A stretch of 28,783 bases of DNA from a virus: IMG/VR virus record IMGVR_UViG_3300023112_000655, positions 1 to 28,783 of that record, one strand, 5' to 3'. Shown one piece after another: positions 7,168-15,322 of this stretch. The notes below the pieces were generated by a model. The model saw only the letters and a program-made list of their open reading frames with translations, searched no databases and was not told the DNA's origin. A program made the position numbers and the translations under genes. The stretch's first letter is position 1. Every line of letters starts with the position of its first letter.

Positions 7168-8076
7168 ATGGGAGATACACATTTTTCAGGACCACTTTAT
7201 GTGGCAGGTGAGGAAATCGTTAATGAAAATGGTGAGGTAGTTGCTGATATTGAATTTGATGCCAGTGGTGGTATTACAGACAGTAATGGCAATGAATTAC
7301 TAGACTTTACGGTAACGACAGCAGCTATAAACAATATTGATATTGGGAATGCAGCTATAGGGGATAGTCCAGCTATTACAGCAATAGGTGACGACACTAA
7401 TATTGGTATTAACCTTACTCCTAAAGGGAGCGAAGGTGTCCATGTAAATGCAGGTCCTCAGTCTGGTCTTGAGGTTTACGTAGAAGACGACGGTGCATCT
7501 GGAGGAGGGATAGTAATGAATCTTGATTCAGCTTCTCCAGCAGCGGATGATAACCTAGGGAACATTGTATTCGTAGGTAATGATGATGGTGGTAACGAAA
7601 CTCAGTATGCAGTAATACAAGGATTTATTGCAGACCCTACTGATGGTAGTGAAGAAGGAGCATTGGTCTATAACGTAATGAACGGTAGCGGAGCTTTGGA
7701 AGAAGTTTGCTCTATTGAAAGTAACGGAGTAGGTCTAGCGAAGATTCTTTATCTTTCTACAGAAGTATTAGCAGCAACCTCAGAAGGAGTTGCGGCTTCT
7801 ATTGCTACAATAGTTTCTAAAATTACTACCAACGGAGATACAGATGAAGATGCAGTTACTCTTGCAGACGGTGATGAAGATGGACAAATTAAAAAGTTTA
7901 TCGTTTCAGTCGTAGGCAATGCAGCTGATTCAGTAAAGATTACTCCAGCTAAGATGATTGGTGGAACTCAGATTACATTCGCAGCTAATCCTTTGGGAAA
8001 AGGTTGTGAAATGATTTGGGATGAAGCAGCTGATGGTTGGGTAGTTTGCGCTAACAACGGAGGAACAATAGCTTAA
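7168..8076 (+). CDS. Beta-rich virion protein, probably head fibre or decoration
   Basis: A 302-aa Gly/Asp/Ala-rich protein directly after the capsid gene. The amino part (DTHFSGPLYVAGEEI) resembles openings of small phage surface proteins. Repeated short strands with DG/NG turns follow. The last 100 residues (DGDEDGQIKKFIVSVVGNA, then ITPAKMIGGTQITFAA and a closing MIWDEAADGWVVCANNGG) match a beta-sandwich pattern common at the ends of phage decoration and fibre proteins: D-G-Q, I-T-P, G-G-T-x-I-T-F and W...GW...NNG. It has no enzyme motif and no membrane segment. Attachment to head or tail cannot be decided. TTAAC is ten bases before the start. Confidence 0.5.
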   Translation: MGDTHFSGPLYVAGEEIVNENGEVVADIEFDASGGITDSNGNELLDFTVTTAAINNIDIGNAAIGDSPAITAIGDDTNIGINLTPKGSEGVHVNAGPQSGLEVYVEDDGASGGGIVMNLDSASPAADDNLGNIVFVGNDDGGNETQYAVIQGFIADPTDGSEEGALVYNVMNGSGALEEVCSIESNGVGLAKILYLSTEVLAATSEGVAASIATIVSKITTNGDTDEDAVTLADGDEDGQIKKFIVSVVGNAADSVKITPAKMIGGTQITFAANPLGKGCEMIWDEAADGWVVCANNGGTIA

Positions 8077-8088
8077 TCTTTTTTTTAG

Positions 8089-8118
8089 GGAGAGAGGGGG
8101 TGATAAAAATCGCTCTCC
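8089..8118 (+). promoter_or_regulatory. Hairpin between two virion protein genes
   Basis: GGAGA (8089-8093) and GTGAT (8100-8104) pair with TCTCC (8114-8118) and ATCGC (8109-8113) around an AAAA loop, with a bulge at 8094-8099. A run of eight T (8079-8086) lies before, not after, the hairpin, so on the + strand it is not a terminator. It may be a processing or pausing element. Confidence 0.35.
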
Positions 8119-8157
8119 TCATAAAGAGATTATAGAAATCATTTAATTAAAAACAAT

Positions 8158-9333
8158 ATGACATTACTTAACACAGGACAACAACTAGAGGTCAGTGAGC
8201 AGAGAAGGCTTCCAGTTGATAACGTAGGAACAGATGCCATTACACCCGTAACAGGCGAAACTGTTCAACTATATTTCTATAATTCAGGAGTTTATACAAT
8301 TGATGCAGGACAAGCTGCTGGAGTTGTAGTAGTAGGTAAACTAGCTTATAGGAATGTAAAGAACGCCCTAGGAGACGTTACAGGAACTTATAATGATACT
8401 TCTCTATCTTTTACTTCTACGGCTCTTACAACTGAGGTAAAGTTCCCTAACATCATAGCGGAGCGTAACGATAGATTAACAGGAACGGTTAAAGCAGCGG
8501 CAATTACTGAAGGATTCGCCAATGGTGAATACTGTGTGGATTATAGAACAGGAGCGATTTACGGTGTAAAAGCTGATGCTTCAGTCACTTTAACTTCTAC
8601 TGCTTATAAGGTTGAGACAAATACATCAGGATCAGGTGGTGGTGGAATCGCTTCAGACGTAAATGTAGCTAAAGTGGGGGGAACAGCGGTTACATTGGGA
8701 CAAAAGGCTATGGCGGCTTCTATTCCAGTTGTTTTGCCATCTGACCAAACAGTGGGAGGAGCTGATGTAGACGATTCTGCGTTCACAGCTGGAACAGACC
8801 AAGGGCAAGTTGTTATGGGATTCTATGATACTACTGATGATGAAGTAGATGATGGAGACAAAGGAGCACTTAAAATGACAGCTAAGCGTAGACTTGAGAC
8901 TAGAAGTGAAGCTTATGATAGTTCTACACAGTCAGATAGAACAGCAGAGGTTAATCCTCTAAACCAACAGTACGTTAGTGAGACCCTAATAGATGAGACA
9001 AACATTACTGCAAACACAACTACATACGCTTATATAGATATGGCAGGTGTTAAGTATGTTGGTATACAGGGAGAGACAAGTGGAGCTGCACCAACCGATG
9101 TATTGACTGTTACCTTTGAGGCTTCTGTTCAAGATGATGGTACTGCCGCAGCAAGTTGTGACTACCAAGACGTTACTAACGCTTTGACTGGTTCAGCTAG
9201 CTTTGTAGATACAGACTTCATTGGAATTCTTGATACAGTTCTTCCAGTTAAATACTTGAGGGTTAAGTACGTTACATCGGCTGGGGGAGGAAACGATGCT
9301 GACCTTACAGTTTATACAAAAAAGCTATATTGA
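8158..9333 (+). CDS. Two-domain beta-rich virion protein
   Basis: A 391-aa protein with two parts joined by a Ser/Gly linker at about 156-163. The first part has strands ending in NGEYCVDYRTGAIYGV and a Thr/Ser-rich strand, a pattern seen in phage surface beta domains. The second part has AASIPVVLPSDQTV (about 186-199), a phrase recurrent in phage fibre and accessory virion proteins, and ends in repeated Val/Thr strands (LPVKYLRVKYV). No enzymatic residue set is visible. It uses a TTAAT variant of the start element ten bases before the ATG and ends in TGA. A head-fibre or tail-accessory role is inferred from the neighbours. Confidence 0.45.
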   Translation: MTLLNTGQQLEVSEQRRLPVDNVGTDAITPVTGETVQLYFYNSGVYTIDAGQAAGVVVVGKLAYRNVKNALGDVTGTYNDTSLSFTSTALTTEVKFPNIIAERNDRLTGTVKAAAITEGFANGEYCVDYRTGAIYGVKADASVTLTSTAYKVETNTSGSGGGGIASDVNVAKVGGTAVTLGQKAMAASIPVVLPSDQTVGGADVDDSAFTAGTDQGQVVMGFYDTTDDEVDDGDKGALKMTAKRRLETRSEAYDSSTQSDRTAEVNPLNQQYVSETLIDETNITANTTTYAYIDMAGVKYVGIQGETSGAAPTDVLTVTFEASVQDDGTAAASCDYQDVTNALTGSASFVDTDFIGILDTVLPVKYLRVKYVTSAGGGNDADLTVYTKKLY

Positions 9334-9352
9334 TGCTAATATATAAGTAATT

Positions 9353-9856
9353 ATGACAAAAAAGAAATGTACAAAATGCGGAGATGATAAAGCTTTGGAC
9401 CAATTCTATTCTTATAAAAGTGGACCTAGGGCTGGGAGTTTATATGGAGAATGCAAGGATTGCCACTTTGTACGTACGGAAAAATGGAGAAAGAATAACA
9501 GGAATAAGAGTTGTCAATATACAAAAGCGCATAGGGATAAATTAAAAGAAAAGATGTCTAAGGAAGAATGGTCAGAATTCCACAGAGAAGTTAATTTAAT
9601 GCAGAAGTTTGGATTAACATTAGAGGATTACGATTTAATGCTAGAAGAACAGAATGGGGTATGTGCTATATGTGGAGAAGAGGAAACATCTATCAGGCTA
9701 GGTAAGACGAAATTATTAGCAGTAGACCATGACCACGAGACGGGCGAAGTAAGAGGTTTATTGTGTGCTAGGTGTAACATGGCAATAGGACTTCTGAATG
9801 AAGATATAGATATATTAAAGAGTGCGATAAAATATATCACAAAAAAACTTTACTAA
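9353..9856 (+). CDS. Endonuclease VII-like HNH nuclease
   Basis: A 167-aa protein with an amino zinc ribbon (CTKC at 6-9, CKDC at 34-37) and a recombination endonuclease VII-type nuclease domain. The latter starts at about residue 86 (FGLTLEDYDLMLEEQNGVC) with a Cys pair at 104/107, the active-site DHDH at 125-128 and the second Cys pair at 138/141 (GLLCARCN). All residues expected for zinc binding and catalysis are present, so it should be active. T4 endonuclease VII resolves branched DNA before packaging, but many stand-alone relatives behave as mobile homing nucleases. Its insertion between structural genes fits the latter. Confidence 0.85.
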   Translation: MTKKKCTKCGDDKALDQFYSYKSGPRAGSLYGECKDCHFVRTEKWRKNNRNKSCQYTKAHRDKLKEKMSKEEWSEFHREVNLMQKFGLTLEDYDLMLEEQNGVCAICGEEETSIRLGKTKLLAVDHDHETGEVRGLLCARCNMAIGLLNEDIDILKSAIKYITKKLY

Positions 9857-9862
9857 AAATAT

Positions 9863-10420
9863 ATGACTATCACTCAATCATCAAACAATCTGCTTAAGCT
9901 CATAACAGGGGCTGAACAGGACAACTGTGCTGCTGAAATGATAGCTCGTGGTAACGGATATCACATTGATAAAGAGCTTACAGTCGGAGGAACAGGGGCA
10001 ATCTCTGCTAATGTTCTACAGGTAGAAGGAACAGTTGTTATCACTGACCAGTGGGCAATCATTACTAGAGTTGGGACATTAACCAATTGTACTAATATGT
10101 ATGCCACTCTGTACGATGGGACCAACACTGTTAACTTATCGGCTGATGGAGCGGTATTGAGCGGAATGCCAGTTGGAACATTTTTTACAAAAGACCAAGT
10201 ATACACTCAACCATATACAGTAAATGATGCTAGTCAGTGTAGAATGTCAGAGGTAACAGATAGTAAAAAGGCTGGAAGACCATTCATAATCACGCAGAAG
10301 GATGGAGCGGATACCTTTATTCAGCTGAACCTTACTACAACTGATAACCCTATAGACTTTGATGTAAAGATACACTTTGAGTATTATCCAATAAATGGGT
10401 CAACATTAACATTTTTATAA
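9863..10420 (+). CDS. Beta-rich virion protein of unknown role
   Basis: A 185-aa protein with many short Thr/Val/Ile strands and DG turns (MYATLYDGTNTVNLSADGAV at about 74-93; then IQLNLTTTDNPIDFDVKIHFEYY split near 150-172). It looks like a jelly-roll or lectin-like beta sandwich without catalytic residues. It has no signal peptide or membrane segment. It starts six bases after the endonuclease stop and lies between two nuclease genes in a run of virion surface proteins, so a fibre or decoration role is the most likely guess. No family is recognised. The leader before its ATG is A/T-only with no SD. Confidence 0.45.
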   Translation: MTITQSSNNLLKLITGAEQDNCAAEMIARGNGYHIDKELTVGGTGAISANVLQVEGTVVITDQWAIITRVGTLTNCTNMYATLYDGTNTVNLSADGAVLSGMPVGTFFTKDQVYTQPYTVNDASQCRMSEVTDSKKAGRPFIITQKDGADTFIQLNLTTTDNPIDFDVKIHFEYYPINGSTLTFL

Positions 10421-10433
10421 TTAACAAAAACAC

Positions 10434-10727
10434 ATGGAAAATTTAGACACTGTCTTTGAAGGCAAGGAGCTAGAAGACCTAGTTGTAGTGGCTCCAGCTA
10501 AGGAGTTAAATCTATTAGAACCTACACTGGAAGAGAAAGAAGCTATACTTGCAGGCTTGGTTGCAGGTAAGTCTTACAAAGAAATACGTAAGACAGTTAG
10601 GAGAGTAGAAATGGATGGAGAGAAGCAAGTTTCTGCTAAAGGATTCTCTTACGGTCAAATCAAAGAGATTGACATGGCTAGGCTAGCTAAGATAGCAGAA
10701 CTTACTGCTCCTGAAGTAGTTGAATAA
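10434..10727 (+). CDS. Small acidic helical protein, unknown function
   Basis: A 97-aa protein. The first 30 residues are acidic (KELEDLVVVAPAKELNLLEP). Residues about 32-58 (EEKEAILAGLVAGKSYKEIRKTVRR) look like a helix-turn-helix. A second helical pair follows (FSYGQIKEIDMARLAKIAEL at about 71-90). It could bind DNA or act as a small assembly factor, but no family is recognised. TTAAC lies eight bases before the ATG, overlapping no stop codon. It is flanked by a beta-rich virion protein and an HNH nuclease gene, so its original neighbour may be the LamG adhesin downstream. Confidence 0.5.
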   Translation: MENLDTVFEGKELEDLVVVAPAKELNLLEPTLEEKEAILAGLVAGKSYKEIRKTVRRVEMDGEKQVSAKGFSYGQIKEIDMARLAKIAELTAPEVVE

Positions 10728-10750
10728 GTAGAAGTAACTAAATAATAATT

Positions 10751-11344
10751 ATGTTAAAAGGAGTAGAGACCAAAACTTGTTCTATCTGTAAGGAGGCTAA
10801 AGAAGCTCCTAGCTTTGGTGTGAAAGGGCTTTGGTGTAAAGAGTGCAAATCTTTGAATGACAAGAAGTACTACCAGGCGAATAAAGATAAAATTAAGGCA
10901 CAGACTTCTGCTTATTACAATGAGAATAGGGAGCAGATAACTGCTAAATGGCGTACAGATGAACACAAGCAGAAGCTACAAGAGCGTAGGCATGCTAGCG
11001 GAGTACTGGAACAGGGAACACCTGAGTTCAAAGAGATGATTAAGGCTCGCCCTCAAAACAATATGACAGGAGAAAAGAATCCAAGGTGGGCTGGTGATGA
11101 TTACAAGGGGCGAAGGAACTCTCTGTACAGAAAACTTGTGGGAAAAGTCTTGGGACGAGACCTGGAGGCTTCTGAGGATGTTCACCACAAAGACGGAGAC
11201 TTTACAAATAACAACATTGATAATCTCGAGGTAATGAGTAGAGCGGAACATATGAGGATTCACGCTATAGAGCACGTAAAGCAAGCGGTAAGAGACGAGA
11301 AGGGTAGGTTCGTATCATTTAACCAATTACAATATGGGGCTTAA
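10751..11344 (+). CDS. HNH homing endonuclease
   Basis: A 197-aa protein with an amino zinc ribbon (CSIC at 10-13, CKEC at 29-32), a basic helical middle, and an HNH domain of the homing type. The domain has DVHHKDGDFTNNNIDNLEV at about 143-161, with His145/146 and the NNN motif, and EHMRIH at 166-171. GEKNPRW at about 107-113 is typical of the region before this HNH type. The end (DEKGRFVSF) resembles a short DNA-binding tail. It is probably a free-standing mobile nuclease inserted upstream of the adhesin genes. Its last bases overlap the next start by 11 bases and supply that gene's TTAAC element. Confidence 0.82.
   Translation: MLKGVETKTCSICKEAKEAPSFGVKGLWCKECKSLNDKKYYQANKDKIKAQTSAYYNENREQITAKWRTDEHKQKLQERRHASGVLEQGTPEFKEMIKARPQNNMTGEKNPRWAGDDYKGRRNSLYRKLVGKVLGRDLEASEDVHHKDGDFTNNNIDNLEVMSRAEHMRIHAIEHVKQAVRDEKGRFVSFNQLQYGA
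11319..11323 (+). promoter_or_regulatory. TTAAC start element inside the HNH gene
   Basis: TTAAC lies exactly ten bases before the ATG at 11334, within the HNH gene codons for Phe-Asn. As with the site at 4390-4394, it is followed by CAA. A start element retained in a coding overlap supports a functional role. Confidence 0.4.
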
Positions 11345-12635
11345 ATATGCTTCCAGACCATCAGAGGACGTAGTGTTTAGAGAGAACTTCATCAACGATG
11401 ATTATGTTACTGATAATGGTGGAGTTGCAACAGGCTCACCTACTATCAGCAATGGGGTAACCATGAACGGTTCTAGTCAGCTAGTGAGTTATGGTGACAT
11501 AGCTAATCTAGGTGCTGACAACTTTTCTTTTAACTTCAAGGTTAGTTTTACATCAGCAGACACACAGAATTATATTTTCTCTAAATGGGGGGACGCAAAT
11601 AATAGGTGGTATATAAGAAGGGACGTTAATGGATCGATATTTATGTTTTGTTTGGTAGGTGGAGTGATTAAGATTTCTGGTGTTTCTGCTACAGGGGTTA
11701 TCTCTGCGGCGAATACCGAATATGACATTACTATCTCAGGAGACTGGAGTGATACTTTACGGTTCTATGTAGATGGAGCAGCTTCAGTCGGCTTGGTAAC
11801 AACCTTTGTCAATGCCGACATCACTAATACTGGACCTTTTGAAATAGGAAGAGCAAATGCTGCTTACGGTGCATTTACAATGAAGGATTTGACTATTCGT
11901 AACAGGGCAATAACAGAAGAAGAGGCTGTAGATGTTTATGAGAACGACACATTTACAAGTATGGATGCAGGAAAGATGGAGATGTTCCTTAATGCCAGAA
12001 GTCATTTTGACGATGGTTCTGATGAGGTGACAGAGAATATCGGGACTGCTGGGAATGTTTATTGGGGAGATGGCGCAGGAAGCGCAGAGCCAGATTTACT
12101 AGAGCATAACGGGGTAGATTTTACTTCAGGAGCTGTTTACTTAAAGAAGCCAGCCCCTGTAATAGTTGCCGCTACTACTGAAACAATTTCAGTGGGAGGG
12201 CTTATGCGCCTTGATTCGCTGGGGACACAGTGCATAATGGAAAGTGACAACAACTGGTTATTAACTGTTCTTGCTGGAAATGGGATAGGGCTTGAGCTTA
12301 ATGATGGTGGTGGGGCTTACCACAACTACAGGTTTTCAAATACATTCCCACAAGTAGGGCAATGGGCGCACGTAGTGGGTGTTTATGATGGTTCCGAAGC
12401 ATCGACTGGGTTCAAGATATACTTTAATGGAGTAGAGCAGCCATATGGATTGGCGAGTTGGCACGGAGGGCTTACCCATAATGCCACAAGTACAGCGGTG
12501 GGGATTCGTGCTACTAATTATACATCGACTCCTTTAGATGGGGCAATGAAGTTTCCGTTCGCAGTTAAACAAGCACTCACTCCTACACAGATAAAGGAAT
12601 TATCAAATAAAGCATTCGCTAACTTAAACATATGA
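11334..12635 (+). CDS. Double LamG-domain adhesin-like virion protein
   Basis: A 433-aa protein with two concanavalin A/LamG-type jelly rolls. The first spans about residues 15-205. It has FSFNFKVSFTSADTQNYIFSKW split near 64-85, the RFYVDGAASVG hairpin near 143-153, and FEIGRANAAYGAFTMKDLTIRN before the usual LTxEE-like AITEEEAVDVY. The second spans about 225-430, with QWAHVVGVYDG, FKIYFNGVEQPYG and a closing ALTPTQIKEL. These features match Laminin_G_3-type domains in phage receptor-binding or decoration proteins. It likely binds glycans on the host surface. The stop overlaps the next gene start (ATGA), so the two are coupled. Confidence 0.75.
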   Translation: MGLKYASRPSEDVVFRENFINDDYVTDNGGVATGSPTISNGVTMNGSSQLVSYGDIANLGADNFSFNFKVSFTSADTQNYIFSKWGDANNRWYIRRDVNGSIFMFCLVGGVIKISGVSATGVISAANTEYDITISGDWSDTLRFYVDGAASVGLVTTFVNADITNTGPFEIGRANAAYGAFTMKDLTIRNRAITEEEAVDVYENDTFTSMDAGKMEMFLNARSHFDDGSDEVTENIGTAGNVYWGDGAGSAEPDLLEHNGVDFTSGAVYLKKPAPVIVAATTETISVGGLMRLDSLGTQCIMESDNNWLLTVLAGNGIGLELNDGGGAYHNYRFSNTFPQVGQWAHVVGVYDGSEASTGFKIYFNGVEQPYGLASWHGGLTHNATSTAVGIRATNYTSTPLDGAMKFPFAVKQALTPTQIKELSNKAFANLNI

Positions 12636-14329
12636 TAAGAGATAAATACAAGGCAAACGAAGTAATCTCTTATGATTTTCGTAAGGGTTCACTTGCAGAC
12701 CAAACTAGTACAAATGATATTACGAGTGTAACTGATTCTTATTTTGAGAAGTCACCTGCTCGTAGTCTTTTCTGTAATGGTTCTAGTTCTCTTTCTGCAT
12801 CTAATGCAAATGTAGGGCTTACTGGGAATCAATCAATGACTGTTACAGCTTTGATTGTAAATAAGAATAATGGTAACGGAAACAATAAAAGAATTTTCAG
12901 ACTAGGAAATACGTCTGCTAATGCTTTCTTTTCTGGGACTGTTAATGATGATGGCACTGTTTTATTGGATAACTGGGGTGGAAATTTAGCCACTACTGAT
13001 GCATTGGAAAACGGTAAGATTTACCATCTAACTTTCAAGTATGATGGAACTAATAGATATATTTATATCAATGGTTCTTTGTCTAATTCAGGAGCTTATT
13101 CAGCTTTGTCATTAACAGATGCAAAGATATATCTTGGCTCAAAAAGTGCTGGTAGTGATGCTTGGAAAGGGAATATCCAAGTTATAACTGTTTACAATAC
13201 GGCTATTTCAGATGAAGATATTGCAAAGATTGCCGAAGAAGAATTAACAAGTAAACCTTACAACATAGTAGACTACAAGAGTAATGGTAATTATAGAAAC
13301 TTCTTACCTGACGGAGATTGCGAAGAGGCTGGAGTAGGTAGATGGGAGGCTAGAAACAGTGCGACTATTACAAAGGTAACTGGTGGAGTTGCAGGACAGG
13401 CACTAAGAGTTGCTTATAACGGTTCTAATAGTCCTGGAGCAATGCAAGCTGTGTTCCAGGTTGGAAAAACATATAGACTTAGAGGATATGCAAAAGGAGA
13501 CGGAGTGTTTGACCCTAAGATTTATACTGGAGCTGGAGCAGCCATTAAAACTAACTTTGGAACAATCACAGACTGGACATACTTTGACATAATCTGGACT
13601 GCTGACAACACAAAAGCTGCTTGGTCTTCTAGCGCAACCAGTGCTGGTTACGCAGAATGGGATGAGCTAGAGATATTCGAATGTGAATTAGACGGTACGC
13701 CAAAATATACTGAAGCTTATATAGCAGATGGTAAAGGATGGAACGAGACCATAGCCCCAATAGCTGCTGATGGATACGTGACTAATACTGGATGGTATAG
13801 AGAACTTGGAAATATCGACGTAAATGCATATGATGGTTTCAACAAAGACTTTACATGTAATGCTGGGCCAATGGCATTAGTATTACCAAGTTATCAGGCA
13901 TATGGAACATGGGAGTTTGATTTCTATAAAGGAGCTGAGGGGAATTCTAGCCGTGTAGGATTTATAGCGGAGATTCCTGGAGATTATGCAACAGCAGGAC
14001 AGAATGGATATTATTTTACATTAACATCAGTAGAGTCTGTTCGTTTAATTCTCTCAACTAATGGTTCAGCTAGTATTTTATCTGAGAGTTCTACTGGTTA
14101 TTTAAGCAACAATACTTGGTATAAGATTAAGATAACTAGAGATAGGAGCAATAAGTTCACTATGTATTATTCAACAGATGATGGAAAGAATTATACTTTG
14201 ATAGATGCTAGTGTTACTGGCTCTAATCCAGTTACTAACTCAGTACACACAGAATGTAAGATGGTTTCAACCTACATGACTACATCTGATAAGTTAAGAA
14301 ACTTTAAATTTATTCCTTACATACAATAA
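12632..14329 (+). CDS. LamG/jelly-roll receptor-binding-type protein
   Basis: A 565-aa protein with three apparent beta modules. Residues about 1-212 form a LamG domain (KIYHLTFKYDGTNRYIYING, KIYLGSKSAGSDAWKG, then TAISDEDIAKIAEEEL). Residues about 225-355 resemble a CBM4/9-like carbohydrate-binding jelly roll (NFLPDGDCEEAGVGRWE, then FQVGKTYRLRGYAKGDG and YAEWDELEIFE). Residues about 385-565 form a third sandwich (YGTWEFDFYKGAEGN; NNTWYKIKITRDRSNKFTMY). Binding of host sugars is the probable role. It is translationally coupled to the previous gene by an ATGA overlap, with CTAAC eight bases before the ATG. No depolymerase active site is recognisable. Confidence 0.7.
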   Translation: MIRDKYKANEVISYDFRKGSLADQTSTNDITSVTDSYFEKSPARSLFCNGSSSLSASNANVGLTGNQSMTVTALIVNKNNGNGNNKRIFRLGNTSANAFFSGTVNDDGTVLLDNWGGNLATTDALENGKIYHLTFKYDGTNRYIYINGSLSNSGAYSALSLTDAKIYLGSKSAGSDAWKGNIQVITVYNTAISDEDIAKIAEEELTSKPYNIVDYKSNGNYRNFLPDGDCEEAGVGRWEARNSATITKVTGGVAGQALRVAYNGSNSPGAMQAVFQVGKTYRLRGYAKGDGVFDPKIYTGAGAAIKTNFGTITDWTYFDIIWTADNTKAAWSSSATSAGYAEWDELEIFECELDGTPKYTEAYIADGKGWNETIAPIAADGYVTNTGWYRELGNIDVNAYDGFNKDFTCNAGPMALVLPSYQAYGTWEFDFYKGAEGNSSRVGFIAEIPGDYATAGQNGYYFTLTSVESVRLILSTNGSASILSESSTGYLSNNTWYKIKITRDRSNKFTMYYSTDDGKNYTLIDASVTGSNPVTNSVHTECKMVSTYMTTSDKLRNFKFIPYIQ

Positions 14330-14331
14330 CT

Positions 14332-14628
14332 ATGTCTGAAACTCTAAAGAAGCACGCTCTTAAAATCCAGGTTGGGACTATAGCAACTGTTGCTATCTTT
14401 ATAATTTCAATGACTGTGTGGGTAATGGATGAGAGGGCTGAAATCTATACACACCTTGCTACAGCGGAGAATCAGTATGAACATTGCACTAAATGGTACA
14501 ACGGTCTCGAGGCTAGGATGGGGGTTGTTGAATCTTCAGACCAACAGCAAGACATTACTCAGGCAAGAATTGAAACACAGTTAGCTCAAATCTTTACAAT
14601 TCTAGAAGAAATTAAAACTAAACTATAA
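14332..14628 (+). CDS. Single-pass membrane protein with coiled-coil tail
   Basis: A 98-aa protein. A short basic amino end is followed by one transmembrane helix at about 13-33 (QVGTIATVAIFIISMTVWVM) and a helical, mostly polar domain from about 35 that forms a probable coiled coil at 60-98 (QLAQIFTILEEIKTKL at the end). The basic residues before the helix suggest the tail is outside the cytoplasm. This resembles inner-membrane spanin or XhlA-like lysis accessories, but the gene lies between adhesin and adaptor genes, far from the lysis cassette. It starts two bases after the previous stop. The function is unresolved. Confidence 0.55.
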   Translation: MSETLKKHALKIQVGTIATVAIFIISMTVWVMDERAEIYTHLATAENQYEHCTKWYNGLEARMGVVESSDQQQDITQARIETQLAQIFTILEEIKTKL

Positions 14629-14632
14629 TTAT

Positions 14633-15322
14633 ATGTCTACATTCGACACTTATGACAACTTGATAGAGCAGAAGCTTGCTAATACTTCCGAGGTATTCTT
14701 TACTCCAGAAGTAAAATTACAAGCTGCTAATGATACTATCGCTGAGATACTTAAGGAATATGATATTCCTGAGTTTACCAGAAGACCTTCTACTACTGGT
14801 CAATTAACATTTGCTAGTGGTAAAGCGGATTTCCCTGCTGATTATTTTAGAATGACAAAGCTGTGGAAAACAGGAACTTCGGGGATTGAATCAAATATAT
14901 ACACATATATCGTTCCAGATGATTTTGATCAGCTATCTAGTACAGCAGCTTATTATTGGACAGAAGATTACGATCCAGATGATGATACTAGAAAGTTAAT
15001 GATTAAACCTACTACTGAAACAGCGGTTGACTGTAGATACGTTAAGAATCCTACTACCATGACCGTATCAACAGATGAATCAGGATTAAGCAGTAAATGG
15101 GATGAATGTGTAGCATATGGATCATCTATGAGAGTTCTACAGCAAGCTAAGTTGTTTGATGAAGCTCGTGAATTAGAAAGACTTTACTTAGAAAAGAAAG
15201 CGGAAACATACTTGGCCGTTAAAAATCCAGGAGGAGTTAAGCAAGGATCAAAACTAAAAAGCCGTTGGGACAGATATAGTCTATTGGGACAAACTGGCGG
15301 TTATTATGATAAATGTCGTTAA
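14633..15322 (+). CDS. Head-tail adaptor (connector) protein
   Basis: A 229-aa protein placed immediately before the nozzle gene, as in P22/T7-like phages. The amino part (EVFFTPEVKLQAANDTIAEILKEYDIPEF at about 20-48, split) is helical. A beta segment (LTFASGKADFPADYFRMTKLW) follows, then a mixed region and a long carboxyl helix pair (AYGSSMRVLQQAKLFDEARELE, then YLEKKAETYLAVKN). The sequence LPADF-like FPADYFRM and the helical end match the phage adaptor/gp11-like proteins that ring the portal. It should seat below the portal and hold the nozzle. The stop and the next ATG are adjacent (TAAATG). Confidence 0.72.
   Translation: MSTFDTYDNLIEQKLANTSEVFFTPEVKLQAANDTIAEILKEYDIPEFTRRPSTTGQLTFASGKADFPADYFRMTKLWKTGTSGIESNIYTYIVPDDFDQLSSTAAYYWTEDYDPDDDTRKLMIKPTTETAVDCRYVKNPTTMTVSTDESGLSSKWDECVAYGSSMRVLQQAKLFDEARELERLYLEKKAETYLAVKNPGGVKQGSKLKSRWDRYSLLGQTGGYYDKCR

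Noticed and set aside
8079-8118. Rho-independent terminator near the run of eight T
   Set aside because: The T-run precedes the hairpin on the transcribed strand, and no GC-rich stem was seen just before it.
13410-13592. Alternative + strand frames inside larger genes (13410-13592, 17253-17501, 27028-27276)
   Set aside because: They are fully or nearly fully contained in convincing genes and, unlike 4405-4761, neither extend past the host gene stop nor gave a recognisable product.
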